Assembly: GCA_035771175.1 (NCBI GenBank) | Contig: CM069610.1 | Coordinates: forward strand, 27,556,501-27,620,500 | Reading direction: 5' to 3' | From: Paratinospora sagittata | Taxonomy: Eukaryota; Streptophyta; Magnoliopsida; Ranunculales; Menispermaceae | Length of the DNA stretch: 64,000 bases | Shown: positions 22,601-35,727 of the stretch, one piece after another | Layout of the letters: the number at the start of each line of letters is the position of its first letter | Numbering within the stretch: position 1 is the first letter of the stretch | Position numbers and translations under genes: made by a program | Notes under the pieces: model-generated | What the model saw: only the letters and a program-made list of their open reading frames with translations | Database searches by the model: none | Told to the model about the DNA's origin: nothing

Positions 22601-23767
22601 TGTGTGGATAACATAGCTTGCGTGGCTTGGTTGTGAGTAGTTGTTCCTTTTGATTATCACTTGTGTCATCATATTAAATTATACTTGTATGTTGAATGTC
22701 ATGAAATATCATTATGAAAATGCATGTGGTTAATATGTTTTGAAATGACATGCATTGAGAAACTCTAGAAGGCTTTGGATGTTCCAAGCTTAGTTCTATA
22801 GATGTCGCGATATCTAGGAGGCTTGTGCATGTTGCCAAGCTGACTTCTCTAGAGAACAGAGGCAGAATCTTCTATAAATGAAGGTTAGGGGTATGAGGCT
22901 GACATACCCCATAGGCGGTAGAGTATCTAATACCCCGCTGGCAGGATCATTTCACTAAGGCTGAAAGTGAATGATCAGGATGAGATGACCCTAGGATGCA
23001 AGTTAAACTCCAATATGGGAGGATCGACTTACAGTTTGTAAATATAACTTGCCATTGGAGATCATATTGGAGTATGGCTTGAAGACCTAGCCACTGCAAA
23101 AGCTAGGGACATTCTGACGTGAGTCTAGGTTTTGTGTATAGTGATGGATGTCCTTTTTACATATGTATATGTTTTGTTAATTTTGGTACATATATAATTA
23201 ATATCACATGTTAAACCTAGATGGTGAGGAATGTTGTTTAATGTTGTTGTATATTGGCCATGGGCCTTGGACATTTGATGATGATGAGTCTGGGCATGTT
23301 GCCTAGGCTATTTTGATTTATTTTGGGGATTATGATCATTGTATTATGCTCATTGGAGATCATTATTATTTTTGATTCATGTGGATGTATATGATGATTT
23401 TAGAACTCTTAAGTCTATTGCGTGGTTGTTGTTTAAAAAAAAAATGAAGACTCTATAGAGAGTCTAATTGAGGCTTGTAGGGTCCCGATCATCCCATGAG
23501 ATGATTTGAGGTGGTCGTTGATGCCTACACCGGGTGTCCCACCCCGGCATTTCTCACGTCGATCCATGGGAGATGGCAGTCTAGGGTGTGGGGTCTCCAC
23601 ATAATCAACTTATAAATATAAAAATCGAAATAAAGCAACAAATACCAAAAATTGACTCAATTAACAACTAAGCCAAAACTAACGTAAACCAATCGAGTAA
23701 ATGAATAAACTAACCTAAATATCATCTCAAAGTTACTCAAAAACATATCTAAATATCTAACTCATCA
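19660..23767 (-). repeat. Tat/Athila-like long LTR, interrupted
   Basis: On the minus strand it starts TGATGAGTTAG at 23767 after a polypurine-like AAGTTTGGAGGT and runs to about 19660. A solo LTR is inserted at 20872-23601. It contains the GGCGCC-rich segments (20598-20660) and CTCGAGAGAGG words (near 20000 and 20170) seen in plant Tat/Athila LTRs, and similar words occur in the opposite-strand LTR at 26850-35066. The low-coordinate end is estimated. Confidence 0.5.
20872..23601 (+). mobile_element. Solo LTR, 2.73 kb, Ty3/gypsy type
   Basis: A non-coding block from TGTAACAGCC to GGGGTCTCCACA, flanked by a perfect five-base duplication TAATC (20867-20871 and 23602-23606). The TG...CA ends, the duplication and the absence of any coding domain indicate a solo LTR left after recombination between the two LTRs of an inserted element. 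A simple TTATTA-rich stretch lies near 21000-21090. Confidence 0.8.
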
Positions 23768-24146
23768 AATACCTCCAAACTTAGGACTTTAATCGTCTCG
23801 AGCAAAGCGAAAACAAAACTAAAATTCAACTAACAAACCCAAATTACATTCTAACATCATATTCTCAAACAAATTAAAATTTGATTTAAAAAATAGTATA
23901 AATATCGTCATCATGGCCTCTAAGATCACATTGAAAAGATAATAACTCGAAAAAATTCAAGAGTGTTAGAGTTGTCTAGAATTTCAATCCAACCTCTTAC
24001 CTAGCCTCATCTTCCATTCTCAAACACACCAACACATAGTCAATCTCATAAAACCACTCGTGAATTTCATAGACAAGTGCAATCAAGTGTAAAATACATA
24101 TGATCTCAAAGTATATATTTTAAAAATGAACTCCATAAGCAAGTCT
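23768..24146 (-). other. 3' non-coding end of the Tat/Athila-like element
   Basis: On the minus strand it reads towards the polypurine-like tract and the LTR start at 23767. It contains TTGCTCGAGACGATT, the kind of word found before the 3' LTR in these elements. It continues to 26825-26849 beyond an inserted LTR. Confidence 0.45.
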
Positions 24147-26819
24147 TGTTGGTCTAAGTGGTTCATCACTTAACACGTTCTATAAAGGTTTCACTCCATA
24201 ACAGTTTTGATGCCAACAACCAATAAACAATATATTACGTGGCGCTAACGTTTCAATCAAGGTTATATCTCAGCACCTCAAGAAAGTGAAAAACATAAGA
24301 ACAATTCGATCAAGGGCTTCACAATCACATGATTCGATCAACATTCACAACGTTCAACTCAAGTACAAAGATACTATTGAAGATTTCATGAAGAAGAGTT
24401 GAATCTGAATATCTTCAGAAATACACAAAGAGTGTAAGGCATTTTTCTCTATTCATTATTGCTCAAATGTTTTCCAAAAACATGTAGTTGCACACGTATT
24501 TCAAAATTGCATATATTTTAACTGATATATTAAATAGGTATTTCAAATAATCTAATTTCTTAATCATTCTAAAGTATTTGATTTAATCCAAAAATATCTA
24601 GTTTTTAATCGTGTTTAATCGAGCTTTAAACGAAAGATCCAAAACTATTTTTAAGAGTCTTTCAGGATGCTAATGTTTTAGTAGCGCTCGCCTGGACTTG
24701 ATGAGTCAGGCAGTTAATAACACATTAGGTCGCTGACGTCATTCAAGATTGAATTGAACTGATTTATCAGGACGCTTACTTGTAAGTAGCGGCCCTACTT
24801 AAAATTAACCTTTGAAAGTGTGAGGACGCTGACCTAGTTTCAGCTCGCTAAAAGTTCTTCAAAGATTTTATCTTTGAGGACGCTGATAGTTAGAAATTGG
24901 AAAAACTATCAGGACGTTGCCTGGACAGGAGCGCCCTCATCTTAAGAACCAACTTGATAACTTTTAGGACGCTGATTGTCCTTCAACGTACTTAGTATTG
25001 TTTTAAATGTTAGAACGCTTACTCTTAAGTAGCGCCCTCGTGTATTCAAATGTTTTTAAAAATAAAGCAGGACACTAACCATTAATTAACGCCCTCATGA
25101 CTTAATCGCTTTTATCGCAAAGTAAGTTAGGGCACTTACAATTAAGTAGCGCCCTCACTTCACTGTTCAGCAGGACGCTTATGCTTCATGAGCGCCCTCA
25201 AGGAACAAAACGACAAAGTTGAAATTATGCATCAGGACGCTGATTAGGAAATCAGGACGTTAATTCAACAATTGTCGCTGTTCTGACACAAACACTCTTT
25301 CAGATCATTCTTCAGAATGGATATTTGCACATAATCTTTTTTAGACTTATCAGAGATTTTTTCTGATGTCTAAAACATTCCTTATTCACGCTATCTGAAA
25401 AGAACTAGAATGTTCATAAAATGTGTAGTTGTCATTTTTGTGATACATTCTAGCTGTTGTGAGTAAACGTTCATTTGAATTTCAAATTCAAACATCCAAT
25501 GACTATTTCCTACTAAGTCTATAAATACTAACACTTTGTTTCAAACAAACCGCCAATAATTTTATTGAGCCAAAAACTTTTGAATGTTAGTCGTTTTTCA
25601 ATCTTATTATCAAAAAGTTTTTAACTGTTCTAGTTTCTTAAAGTATATTTATACTTTACTTATTCAAAAGATTTCCATACTTAGTTTAAACTATATTCTT
25701 TCTTTGAAAATCTATTTGAATTATACAAAACTATTTTCTACTCAAATTCTCAGCTCAGATTTATTCTTAACATCAATCTTGTTGATGAAGGAATTTGAGA
25801 GATAGTTCGCAAGATACAGTTATTCGTAATTTCATATCTAAAAACTGTATCGAGCTATAACAGTAGTTATACTAACTACTAAATATTAAATCAGAAGTTT
25901 TCATACTTATCAAAACATCCCGTATGTTTTATCTATTTAGAAAACCTTCTGAGTTTATATCTATACACTTGTCCTATGATTTCAACTTCAATATTTGATC
26001 GGATTAAAGAGTTTTCGAAGAAGCATTTCACAACTGTTTTACAAGACACATCTCACAAGCTTTTGGAAACTGCACTTGAGCAATACCGATCATTGAAAGG
26101 TAAAAGGACTGTAAGTGTATCTTCTCTTAGCATTACGCACTCAAGTTTACATATCTTTGTAATGTTATATATGAGCTGAATTGTAAAAGTGTTTACTCAG
26201 TTAGAACCAACATTATAATTTTGTATCGGTATGCTGGTGTGTTTCAGGAATGAAACAACCAGGTCAAGTGAATTTAATTACTTAATGATTTCAAGGTTGA
26301 AATTATGTCAAGGTTTATCCTCACTTGGAAGTAGGATTACGGTTATTTTTTATACCGTAAAAAGATCACGGTTCTTCCTTAGCCCGCAAAAGGAACATGG
26401 GTTGTTTCTTAGCCCGAAAAAAGGATACACGATTCTTCCTTAGCCCCCAAAAGGAACATGGGTTCTTCCTCAGCCCCGAAAAAGGATATGCGGTTCTTCC
26501 TTAGCCCACAAAAGGAACATGGGTTCTTCCTTAGCCCGGAAAAAGCATAAGTGGTTCATCCTTAACCCGGAAAAGGATAGGTTTTCTCACCCGTAAGAGA
26601 ATCAGTTAGTGGATTAAGAAAATCCTAATCGGGAAATTAGTTAGTGGACGTAGGCGTTATCGAACCACTATAAATGTTAGTGTGCTTTACTTTATGCATT
26701 TTACATCATGGATAGTATGTGCATTTATTTCCAATGTACCAAAGTATTTCAGTAAGTCATTGAAAAAGTTTTAATTTGACCATCACACCCAATTCACCCC
26801 CATCTTGGGTGTACCAACA
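24147..26819 (+). mobile_element. Solo LTR, 2.67 kb, SIRE-like copia type
   Basis: It runs from TGTTGGTCTAAG to GGGTGTACCAACA, with a perfect five-base duplication AGTCT on both sides (24142-24146, 26820-26824). The end contains CCCAATTCACCCCCATC, typical of the end of SIRE/Maximus-type copia LTRs. The middle (24660-25270) is full of AGGACGCT and GCGCCCTC words, and 26355-26590 is a short tandem repeat. No coding domain is present; the 67-codon frame at 25976 is not recognised. Confidence 0.75.
26355..26590 (+). repeat. ~32 bp tandem repeat near the end of the SIRE-like LTR
   Basis: About seven diverged units of roughly 30-33 bases, each with GGTTCTTCCTTAGCCC and AAAAGGA, the last ones degenerate. 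Confidence 0.8.
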
Positions 26820-27440
26820 AGTCTTTCACACCACTCTCCACTAATATAGATGATAAGTTGAGTTTTGGTTATTGTTTTGTATGTTAATTTGTTAGTTTTT
26901 TAGGCTCATTTGGTTAGTTTTTAGGTGTTTTAGCATAATTAGCATACTTAGTTGTTTTAGGTTCATTTAGGGTTTTTCATCTTAGGTTTTTATAGGTTTT
27001 TATCATGAATAAATCATGTGTTTGATACATGTTATTACTCTAGGAATCATATACTATTCATTCATTTCTTAATATTTTGATGTTTTGGTTAATTTCATAA
27101 AGTTTACACTTAGTTTGTGCTTTGTTTTGTAGGTAAATAAGGAGCTTAAAGGGGTTGAAACAAGGTTCAAATGGCGATGAAAAGAGGCTAAAAACATTTC
27201 CAAACAATGTGCAAGAAGTGGACCAAAAGCCAAGGAAAAACACAAAAGAGAACCAAGAAAGAAGGGGAAAAGCCGAGACTGGGCGCCAATGCGGCGCTGG
27301 TGTGCGCAGTTGCACGATTTTGCGATTTTTCATGGCCCTTTTTGGTCTTTTCAACCACTTTTGTATATAAGCTTGATTTAGGGTTTTATTAGGGCAATCA
27401 ATCATATCTTATCACTTATTAGACACATTAGAATAAATTA

Positions 27441-29594
27441 TGTCACACCCTCAAATTTTCAACCTGGTCACTATTATGGAAAGCGACTGACCTGAGTAGC
27501 CTAATCGGGGTGTGAGTATCTATCATTTCTTTCCAATGTCCTTATAAATAATAGGATGAAATTAATAAGAATATGTGTCTAAGGACATTATTTAAGCCTA
27601 GTCTTACTGTGCCTATAATTTCAAATCACTCGAGACTAGACGTCTCAATATTTACCTTGGTCCCATCATGGACCCCATCATAGTCATGATATTAAGTCAT
27701 TCTAGAATACCAAAATGTCTTGGTATTCTGAATCCTGCAGGCATCATCAGATTATATCATTTTTCAATATTAACCCAATTCATCAAATAATGACAATTTA
27801 TCAATAACTCTATGGCATTGGATTAATTACAAGTTGTACATTTGTCCACCATGTACCGACATAATCAAATAATACTGTACTCAATTAACATATTCTAACG
27901 TAATATTGGACATATCAAAATCAACTAAGATAACAATACTACTCTTATCGAAACTATCACTCTTTCTTTTAAGTAAAATATCAATGACGTAAAATAAAAA
28001 TTAAACTGTCAGCAGCACATGCTACAATTGTTCCTTACACTGCATTATTAATTCCTAAAAAAAAAGAGGGGTGAGCTAATGCCCAGTGGATCACCTTAAA
28101 CAATATTCCTGAACTCTTATTTATTAATAACATAATACGTCAAATCCAATTAGATATTAAGTGTCGTCGCTAACCATCTATTTGGGTTGCGGACCACCTT
28201 TTCCTCGGAACTCCTCTCGAATGGAGTCTGAAATTCACTGACTATTGTGGCACATATCCTTGGCCTTTCGGAACTCCTCAGGCTAGGCCAAGACACCGTT
28301 CAATGTATTGTTATCTTTTTAGTGTGTCTTTAGTGAGATAAATAATATGACTAACATACCAACATTATTAATGTAATGCGTATTAACATATCATGCCATT
28401 ATAAAACTATTACTGAATAACACCCAACAACTCATATCATGTCATAATTCGACAATAATCATTTCATATATGTGAATAGTATTATATATGTGAATAGTAC
28501 TGTATCCCAAGGTTGTACCAAAAGAATAGTTCTTAATAAAATCAACCAGACTAGTCTTCAGGCTGAGTGGCAGAGTCACAATTGTCTCGCTTAAATACCA
28601 CTCTTCTATAGTCGCAAGCTGCCTCTCATTCACTATTCAAAGGTATTTGGAATAAGCCTGTGTCTGGCTAATTAAATTAATTACTAATTGAGCAGAGTAA
28701 TGGTATGGCACATGGATTTCATATATAAAGGTACATGCATAAATGGTATGGTGTAAGTGAATATCAGATATAATGAAAAGTGCAAGATAACTTTATGAAA
28801 AGATATAATACATGCATCACAATAATGACTAACATGTAAATAATTTAAAAAGGTAATTCACACACACCCATCTTAACTAAATATGATATAACATGCGAAA
28901 AATAAATAAGAATAAAGGAAAAATTCAAGGATCACACCCATCGTTCGGGTTCCTCGACACGTGTAAATCTCTACCCTTGAAGTGTTGACTTGGGTTGAGT
29001 GTTTGGACAAATTTAAGATAGGGATCACTCAATAAAAGTAATAATAAATAATGATCATTTCTGATGTACAAGATCCACAAAAGGGCAAGTACAGAGCATT
29101 CTATGTATCACTCAATTACTACTAGTTTTTATATTACAAACTACTATAACTCTCACAATATTTGCTAGAACACTTCTAGCTCTCACTTGAACTCTCTACA
29201 CTTGAGTTCTCACTCTCACTTGGATGGTTTGGAATGAATGCCAAGCACACTTATTTAAACTATTTTACAACAAATCATAACCACACAATTTAAAATTCAC
29301 AAAAAAATCATGGGCTTACACATGTAATCCATTTTTGACCACTTTTCTACCAATAATTCACCTAACTTCTAGATAATGGGCTTGGACTTGGTATTGGGCC
29401 TTGTCTTGGGCTTGATCATGGATTTCTTTTTTGCTCCAATATTTATGGATCCAACATCTTTGTCTTGGGCTTAATCATGGATCTACAATATTTTTGGTCC
29501 AACAATATTTATTACATATTATACATGATTTAATGTACATATTAATCAAGGTACCATGTATGTTATAAGTTTATAAAATTTTTGGAGTATTACA
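27441..29594 (-). mobile_element. Solo LTR, 2.15 kb, Ty3/gypsy type
   Basis: On the minus strand it starts TGTAATACTCC and ends GAGGGTGTGACA. It is flanked by AATTA (27436-27440) and GATTA (29595-29599), a duplication with one change. When it is removed the surrounding LTR reads through as AATAAATTAGGTTGAGG. No coding domain was seen. Confidence 0.7.
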
Positions 29595-29941
29595 GATTAG
29601 GTTGAGGTTTTAGAAAGGGAGGCAAGAGAGAAGAGGAGAAAGTTTGGGTTGCAAGCAAGGAAGTAGCTCAAGGAAGAAGAAGAAGAAGAAGATCTCCATT
29701 ACCAGAGGGTTTTAAGCTTTCATTTTCCATTTCTTGTTTCTAGCAATGTTGTCTTCCTTTGTTTTCCATCTTTTCTATATTGTATCTTTGAATTTGAATA
29801 TGAGCTAAGTTCATAATCTAGAGGTTGATTGATCTATGATTTGTCTTATGGATTGATTATTATCATGTGTTATTGAATAAATTATGGGTTTATTTGCAAT
29901 TTCAAGTACTTAATGCTTTCAACTTGTTGGCCACTTGTAGG

Positions 29942-32900
29942 TGTTGATGTAACTACTCTCACCCGATTTTGTTTTGATGATTACAAACAACATACCTGCG
30001 ATCTCTAATCTCTTTGGCGTAGTTGTTTCAGTGCTAACTAGCTATATTAGATGGATTCAACTAGTCTGTCAAAGTATGTGGAAGGAACAACACTGTACCA
30101 AAATTCAAGAGTTTCACAGTTGTATTTCTTATTTAGAATCTTAGTGTTGTAAAGTAACATTTACATGTTCCAACCCATAATATGATTTGCATCTTTTCAA
30201 AAATCATACGTATAGTTTATCATACTCATGCATATACGCTATTATATTATTAATCATGCATGCACACACATTAGTATGATAATTATGCAATCACACTTAG
30301 TTAAAATTGTTTATCATGCATATTTTTATCAGTATTTAACATTCATTAAATTTACCAACTTTGCATGGTTTTATCATTTTCGTGTACTATTTTGAATGTC
30401 TTAATCATATGCTTAGTCGATTGATTTACACGTATTCAACTTGTCAATTATGTTTTAATCTTGTCAAAAATTATATTTTAAAGTTAATCTATGTATTTGA
30501 CAATGTCTTAAACTCATTATGATAAAAAAATCAGGTTTCTTTCACTTCACAATGAAAGAACGCGTTTCTCTCTTAAGGAACACGCTCCTGAGCAGTTTCC
30601 CGAGACTCAATATTTTTTTATCAGAGTTTAAGGAACGCGCTCCTTCAAGTAAGAACGCGCTCCTGTTGTCAAAGGCAAAATAGGAAAGTTTATAGAGTCA
30701 ATAGTTTTTAATGAAGGAACTCGTTCCTATGCCCAACAAACATATTCAGGAACATGCTCCTTAAGTAATGAATGCGCTCCTTGATTGGAGAGAAATCTGA
30801 GATTTTTTAGATTTCAAAGCATAAACGCGTTTTTTCATTTCGGAAGGCATTCCTGTGCCTTAGTGTGATATTTATAGAAAAATACCACACTTGCTCATTT
30901 GAAGAACAACTTTTGCAAAACTTAGAGAACTTGTGCATTTTCATCTTAGTATTTCTACAAGTCCAAAACAAGTTCTTGAGTGATTTTAAACCTCTTTCAA
31001 AGCAAAAGTTCACCTATAATGATCTATTGATTCATACTTCTGAAAAGTTCTCCAAATCTTTCAAAACTTTGTGAAACATGTATGTTTCCATTGAGCAAGT
31101 ATTCAAGACGTTTTTGAGTGTTATCTACACATCTTGTTGTGTCTTGATCATTCTTGAACGTGTTATCTCTCATCCAACATCACACTAATTGAAGAATCAT
31201 TGAGCTTCAACCTTACCCAAAGTGGGATAGAATTTCTCTAACTTGATTCTTGTGATTTTGTTTGAGCAAATTAGCTTTGTGCTTATGTTAACATCTTGAA
31301 AACTGACTTTGTTCTAATTATTGTGTGTGAAACCTTTTCTGATCTTCATATCATTATATCTTGTTTAGTGGTTTCATAAACATCTTGTGGTATTGATTCA
31401 TGTGTTAGTTATACTTTATTGAATTGACTTCATAGATCAATACTTGGTTTGCTTGATTCTTGATCTTAATCATTTATACTTTTAGAATCATCAAGTTTTG
31501 ATCATCATTGTATATTGATTCTTGTGTTTTAAACTTATCATTGTTAGAATCAATATCTTGTTACATATGCATAATCGATTCTTGGTTTTATCTCATATAT
31601 ATTGTTGATGTAACTACTCTCACCCAATTTTGTTTTGATGATTACAAACAATATAATTGTGATAACTAATTTCTTTGACGTAGTTGTTTCAGTGCTAACT
31701 AGATATATCAAATGGATTAAATTGCAATGTCAAAGTATGTGGAAGGAACAACACCTTGTGAAGATTCAAGAGCTTCATGGTTGTATTTCTTATTTTAGAA
31801 TCTTAGTGTTGTAAAGTAACATTTACTTGTTCTAACCACAATATGATTTGCATCTTTTCAAAAATCATACATATAGTTTATCATTCTCATGCATATACAT
31901 TATTATATGATTAATCATGCATGCACACATATTAGTTTGATAATTATGCTATCACTTAGTTATAATTGGTTATCATGCACATATTGATCAGTGATTATCG
32001 TGCATTCATTTTATCAACTTTGCATGGTTTTATCGTTTCACGTGTATTGTTCTTATTGCTTTGATCATTGGTTTAATCGATCAAATTATATGTATTTAAT
32101 TGTGGTAATTGTACCTCAATCTTGTCAAAAGTGTTTTTAAAATGTTAGTCTATGTTTTTGACAGTGTCCTAAACCTATTACAATAAAAATTTGAGTTTCT
32201 TTCACTTTTCAGTGAAGGAACGCGTTCCTGAGCATTTTCTCGAGACTCAATAATTTTTTATCAGGGCTTAAATAACGTGCTCCTGGGGATTTTCCCGAGA
32301 CTCAAGAACTCGCTCTTTTAAGAAGGAACGCTCTCTTGTTGCCAAGGGCAAAATAGGAAAAACTTGAAGAGTCAGTGGTTATTGTTGAACGAACCCGTTC
32401 CTATGCCCAACGGACATATTGAGGAACACACTCCTTAATAAAGGAACGCGCTCCTTGATTGGAAGAAAATCTGAGATTTTTTAGATTTTAAACCATAAAC
32501 GTGCTCCTGTGTTAAGAAACGCGTTCCTGTGCCTCGGTGTGGTGTTTATCTATAAATACCACACTTGCTCATTTGAAGAGCAACTTTTGCAAAATTTAGA
32601 GAACTTGTGCATTTTTCGTATCAGTCTTTATTCAAGCCAACAACAAGTTCTTGAGTGATTTAAATCTTCTTTCAAAGAAAAAGTTCAACAACATTTGATC
32701 TATTGATCCATACTTCTGAAAATTTCTCCAAATATTTCAAAATTTGAGAAGCTTGGGAGTTTCTTTTGTGCAAGTGTTCAAGACGATTTGAGTGTTATCT
32801 ACATCTTCTATTGAGTCTTGATCGTGATTTCTTTCATCCAACAACACACAAGAAGAATCTTGGAGCTTCAACCTTACTTAGTGGGGTATACATTTCTATA

Positions 32901-34503
32901 TCTAGATTTTTGTGATTTTGGTTTACGCAAATCAGTTTTGTGCTTATATTACCATCTTTAAAACTGATTTTGTGTTGAGTTGTGTTTGTGAAACCCTATC
33001 TTGATCTTCATAACAAAATACTTTGTTTAGTGGTTTCATAAATAGTTTGTGATATCGATTCATGTGTTAACATTATATTATATTGAATCAAAGTTTTAGA
33101 TCAATACTTGATTTGTTTGATTCTTCGTCTTCATCAAGTTTTGATTATCAAAGTATATTGATTCTAGTGCTTTAAACTTATCATTGTTTAAAATCAATAT
33201 CTTGATAGTTGTGCATATTCGATTCACGATTTTACATCATTATATTTGAATCGATTGCATTTGAGAAAAACTATTTCAACACCTTGCATCATTTAAAATC
33301 ATAGTGGTTGGAATAGTATTGTTGACTCATTCGAGATTGTAAGCTTATATTGTTAAGAGTGTTATTGAACACTTCTCTATATTTTTTGTAATCTTGATGT
33401 ATTGCTGACTTAATTAAGGCAATCGGGACATTACCATATTTTGTACGACCCGTAACCACGCCCGTAAGTTGGTTACAAGTGTGGCTTTCTAGCCAAGCCT
33501 TGGTGTAGGCTAGTTTGTGGCTTTCTAACCAGGCCCTAGTGTAGGTTAGTGGTTGTGGCTTTGTTAACCAAGCCCTTGTATCAGTTAGAGTGTAAACGGC
33601 TTCTAATCACGCCCGTAAGTGATTAGCCAATAGTGTATTGGAAAATCCTGATCGTGGTGATTGGGTAGTGGATGTAGGTTCAAGGGGAACCGAACCACTC
33701 TAAATTCTTTGTGTTCATTTATCTTTTCTGCATTTGTTATTTGAACTGTTACCTACTGCGCACTTCACTTGTTTAATTAAAATATCCGAAAGGTAACACA
33801 AAAATCCGCCAAGTCCAATTCACCCCCCCTTTTGGACTATAAAATTGGGCCAACATATATTTGAATTGATTGCATTTGAGAAAAACTATTTCAACGCATC
33901 GCATCATTTAAATCATTGTGGTTGGCATAATGGTGTTTACTCATTCAAGATTGTAAGCTTAATATTGTTGAGAGTGTTGTGAAACACTTCTCTATATCTT
34001 TTGTAATTATGATGTATTGTTGACGTGTTTGTCAACTTGGGATTAATACCATATATTGTACGGCTCGTAACCACGCCCATAAATTGGTTACTGTATGACT
34101 TTCTAGCCAAGCCTTTGTGTAGGCTAGAGTGTGACTTTTTAACCAAGCCCTTGTGTTGGTTAGTGTGTGGCTTTCTAACCGAGCCTTTGATTAAGTTAGC
34201 GTGTGTGGCTTTTTAACCAAGCCCTTATGTTGGTTAGTATAAACGGCTTCTAGTTACGCCCGTAAGTTGACTAGCCAATAGTGTATTGGGAAATCCTGAT
34301 CGTGATGATTGGGTAGTGGACGTAGGTTTTAAGGGAATCGAACCACTCTAAATCTCTGTGTCTAATTATCTTTCCTGCATTTGTTTAATTTTGATTGTTA
34401 CCTACTGCGCACTTTATTTGTTTAATTATATTATCCGAAAGGTAACTCTAAAATCTGCCAAGTCCAATTCACCCCTCTCTTGGACTATAATGCTGGGCCA
34501 ACA
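29942..34503 (+). mobile_element. SIRE-like copia LTR, interrupted by a second copy of itself
   Basis: The outer copy starts TGTTGATGTAACTAC and ends TGCTGGGCCAACA, about 2.3 kb after removal of the inserted copy at 31603-33860. CCAATTCACCCC precedes the end, as in SIRE-type LTRs. It carries many AACGCGCTCCT words (30550-30780) and, near its end (34080-34260), a tandem repeat built on GGCTTTCTAACC and AAGCCCTTG. Its flanks (GTAGG / ATTGG) match poorly, so the original duplication has decayed or the boundary is slightly off. Confidence 0.7.
31603..33855 (+). mobile_element. Nested solo LTR of the same SIRE-like family
   Basis: A 2253-base LTR with the same ends as the outer copy (TGTTGATGTAACT...GGGCCAACA), inserted into it with a perfect duplication TATAT (31598-31602, 33856-33860). 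Outer and inner copies are clearly homologous along their length but differ at many positions, so they derive from different source elements. Confidence 0.85.
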
Positions 34504-35066
34504 ATTGGATGATGTTAGATTTGGTTTCTTACAATCAGGAAAGGTGTTATCGAATTTGAAATTGGAAATTGTAACCTAGGGAGTTTGTATCGAGTCGGGA
34601 GACCTACAAATCCTTTTGAAATCATTTAAAATGAATCATAGATCTTAATACTTTCTTTACTTGTTGATTTACACTCGGGAGAGAGAATTGATGTTTTAGG
34701 AATATATATTCGAATTACACTCGGGAGAGGGGTTTGAATGAGGTAGGATCCATAATTTATAAACTAAGGAATTAATTCAAGAATACAATCTTTTGAAACC
34801 CATAAGACAGAACATAGAGAGATCAACTCTCTAGGACTTTTATTCATTGATATTCTCTCCATTTTTCAATTAAATTTGCATTGATTTACTTTAATTTTGC
34901 TCATTTTAATTTCAGCAATTAAATCATCCCCTTTTGATCACTTAGATAAAATTAAAATCATTGTAGTTTTAGGCATTTTCAATAGTAGAATTCACTTTCC
35001 CTATGGACGATAACCCGACTCACCTTGGGACTATATTATAACTTGACTTTCGTGCACTTGCGATAA

Positions 35067-35564
35067 ACAAATCTTTACGTTCAAAAGTAGGGAAAAATAG
35101 GAAAATTTAAGTTCAAAACACCCTTTATATTTTGATCATTTTTAAAACATCCAACACATTACATATAGAATCCAAAAAACCCCAAATATAAACATATACC
35201 CCATTTCAAATATTCAACTCCTTACACTCAGTCCCTATTCTTTTATTGTTTGCTTTCATCTACATTTTCAAAGAACAACTACACCCCCAGGCATAACATT
35301 CTTTTTTTTATTTCTTTCTTTCTTTTTTCATTTTTTTAAATAACTATGAAACAAGCAAACTTCTAAACCTAATAATGCCACTTTTCATCACATTTTCTTT
35401 TCATACTTTCATTCTCACATTCAACCCTAAAAAATATAAACACTCCAACATACTCAAAGTGCATAAAGGTGCATGAGGTGAAAAACAAGAAATTAAACAT
35501 GTACGCTCAAACTAATTATTTCATGGGTAACAAGGAAAATGTTAAAAGGCTCAAAATGGGCAAC
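35067..35564. other. Spacer, no feature seen
   Basis: AT-rich sequence between the Tat/Athila-like LTR and the chromovirus. No motif, repeat or gene was recognised. Confidence 0.5.
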
Positions 35565-35604
35565 TGTAATACCCTAGGTTTGCACAAAAAAAAAAAAATT
35601 TTCG

Positions 35605-35710
35605 AGCACCTGCCCGAACGTTCGGGCACCTGCCTAAACGTTCCGGCACAACGCTCGAACCTTCAGGCGCATGCCCGAACCTTCAGGCGCATGCCTGAAC
35701 CTTCAGGAGC
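35605..35710 (+). repeat. Minisatellite in the 5' LTR
   Basis: About six imperfect units of 17-20 bases, the clearest being CGAACCTTCAGGCGCATGCC. The first units read GAACGTTCGGGCACCTGCC, a diverged form. Confidence 0.8.
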
Positions 35711-35715
35711 CATTT

Positions 35716-35727
35716 TTTCTATTTAAG
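35716..35727 (+). promoter_or_regulatory. Predicted TATA box of the 5' LTR
   Basis: TTCTATTTAAGG sits after the minisatellite and ahead of a CT-rich stretch; the same word recurs in the 3' LTR (about 45279) and in the solo LTR (about 52659). It is the likely retrotransposon core promoter, inferred from position. Confidence 0.5.

Larger units (their letters stand above)
26850..35066 (+). repeat. Tat/Athila-like long LTR, plus orientation, heavily nested
   Basis: It starts TGATAAGTTGAG and is found in three pieces: 26850-27440, 29595-29941 and 34504-about 35066. They join once the two inserted LTRs are removed. It has a GGCGCC-containing segment (about 27280), an ACTCGGGAGAG segment (34670-34730) and, near its end, AGAATTCACTTTCCCTATGG, all common in this group. 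The right boundary is estimated, and no duplication of the target could be found. Confidence 0.5.
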
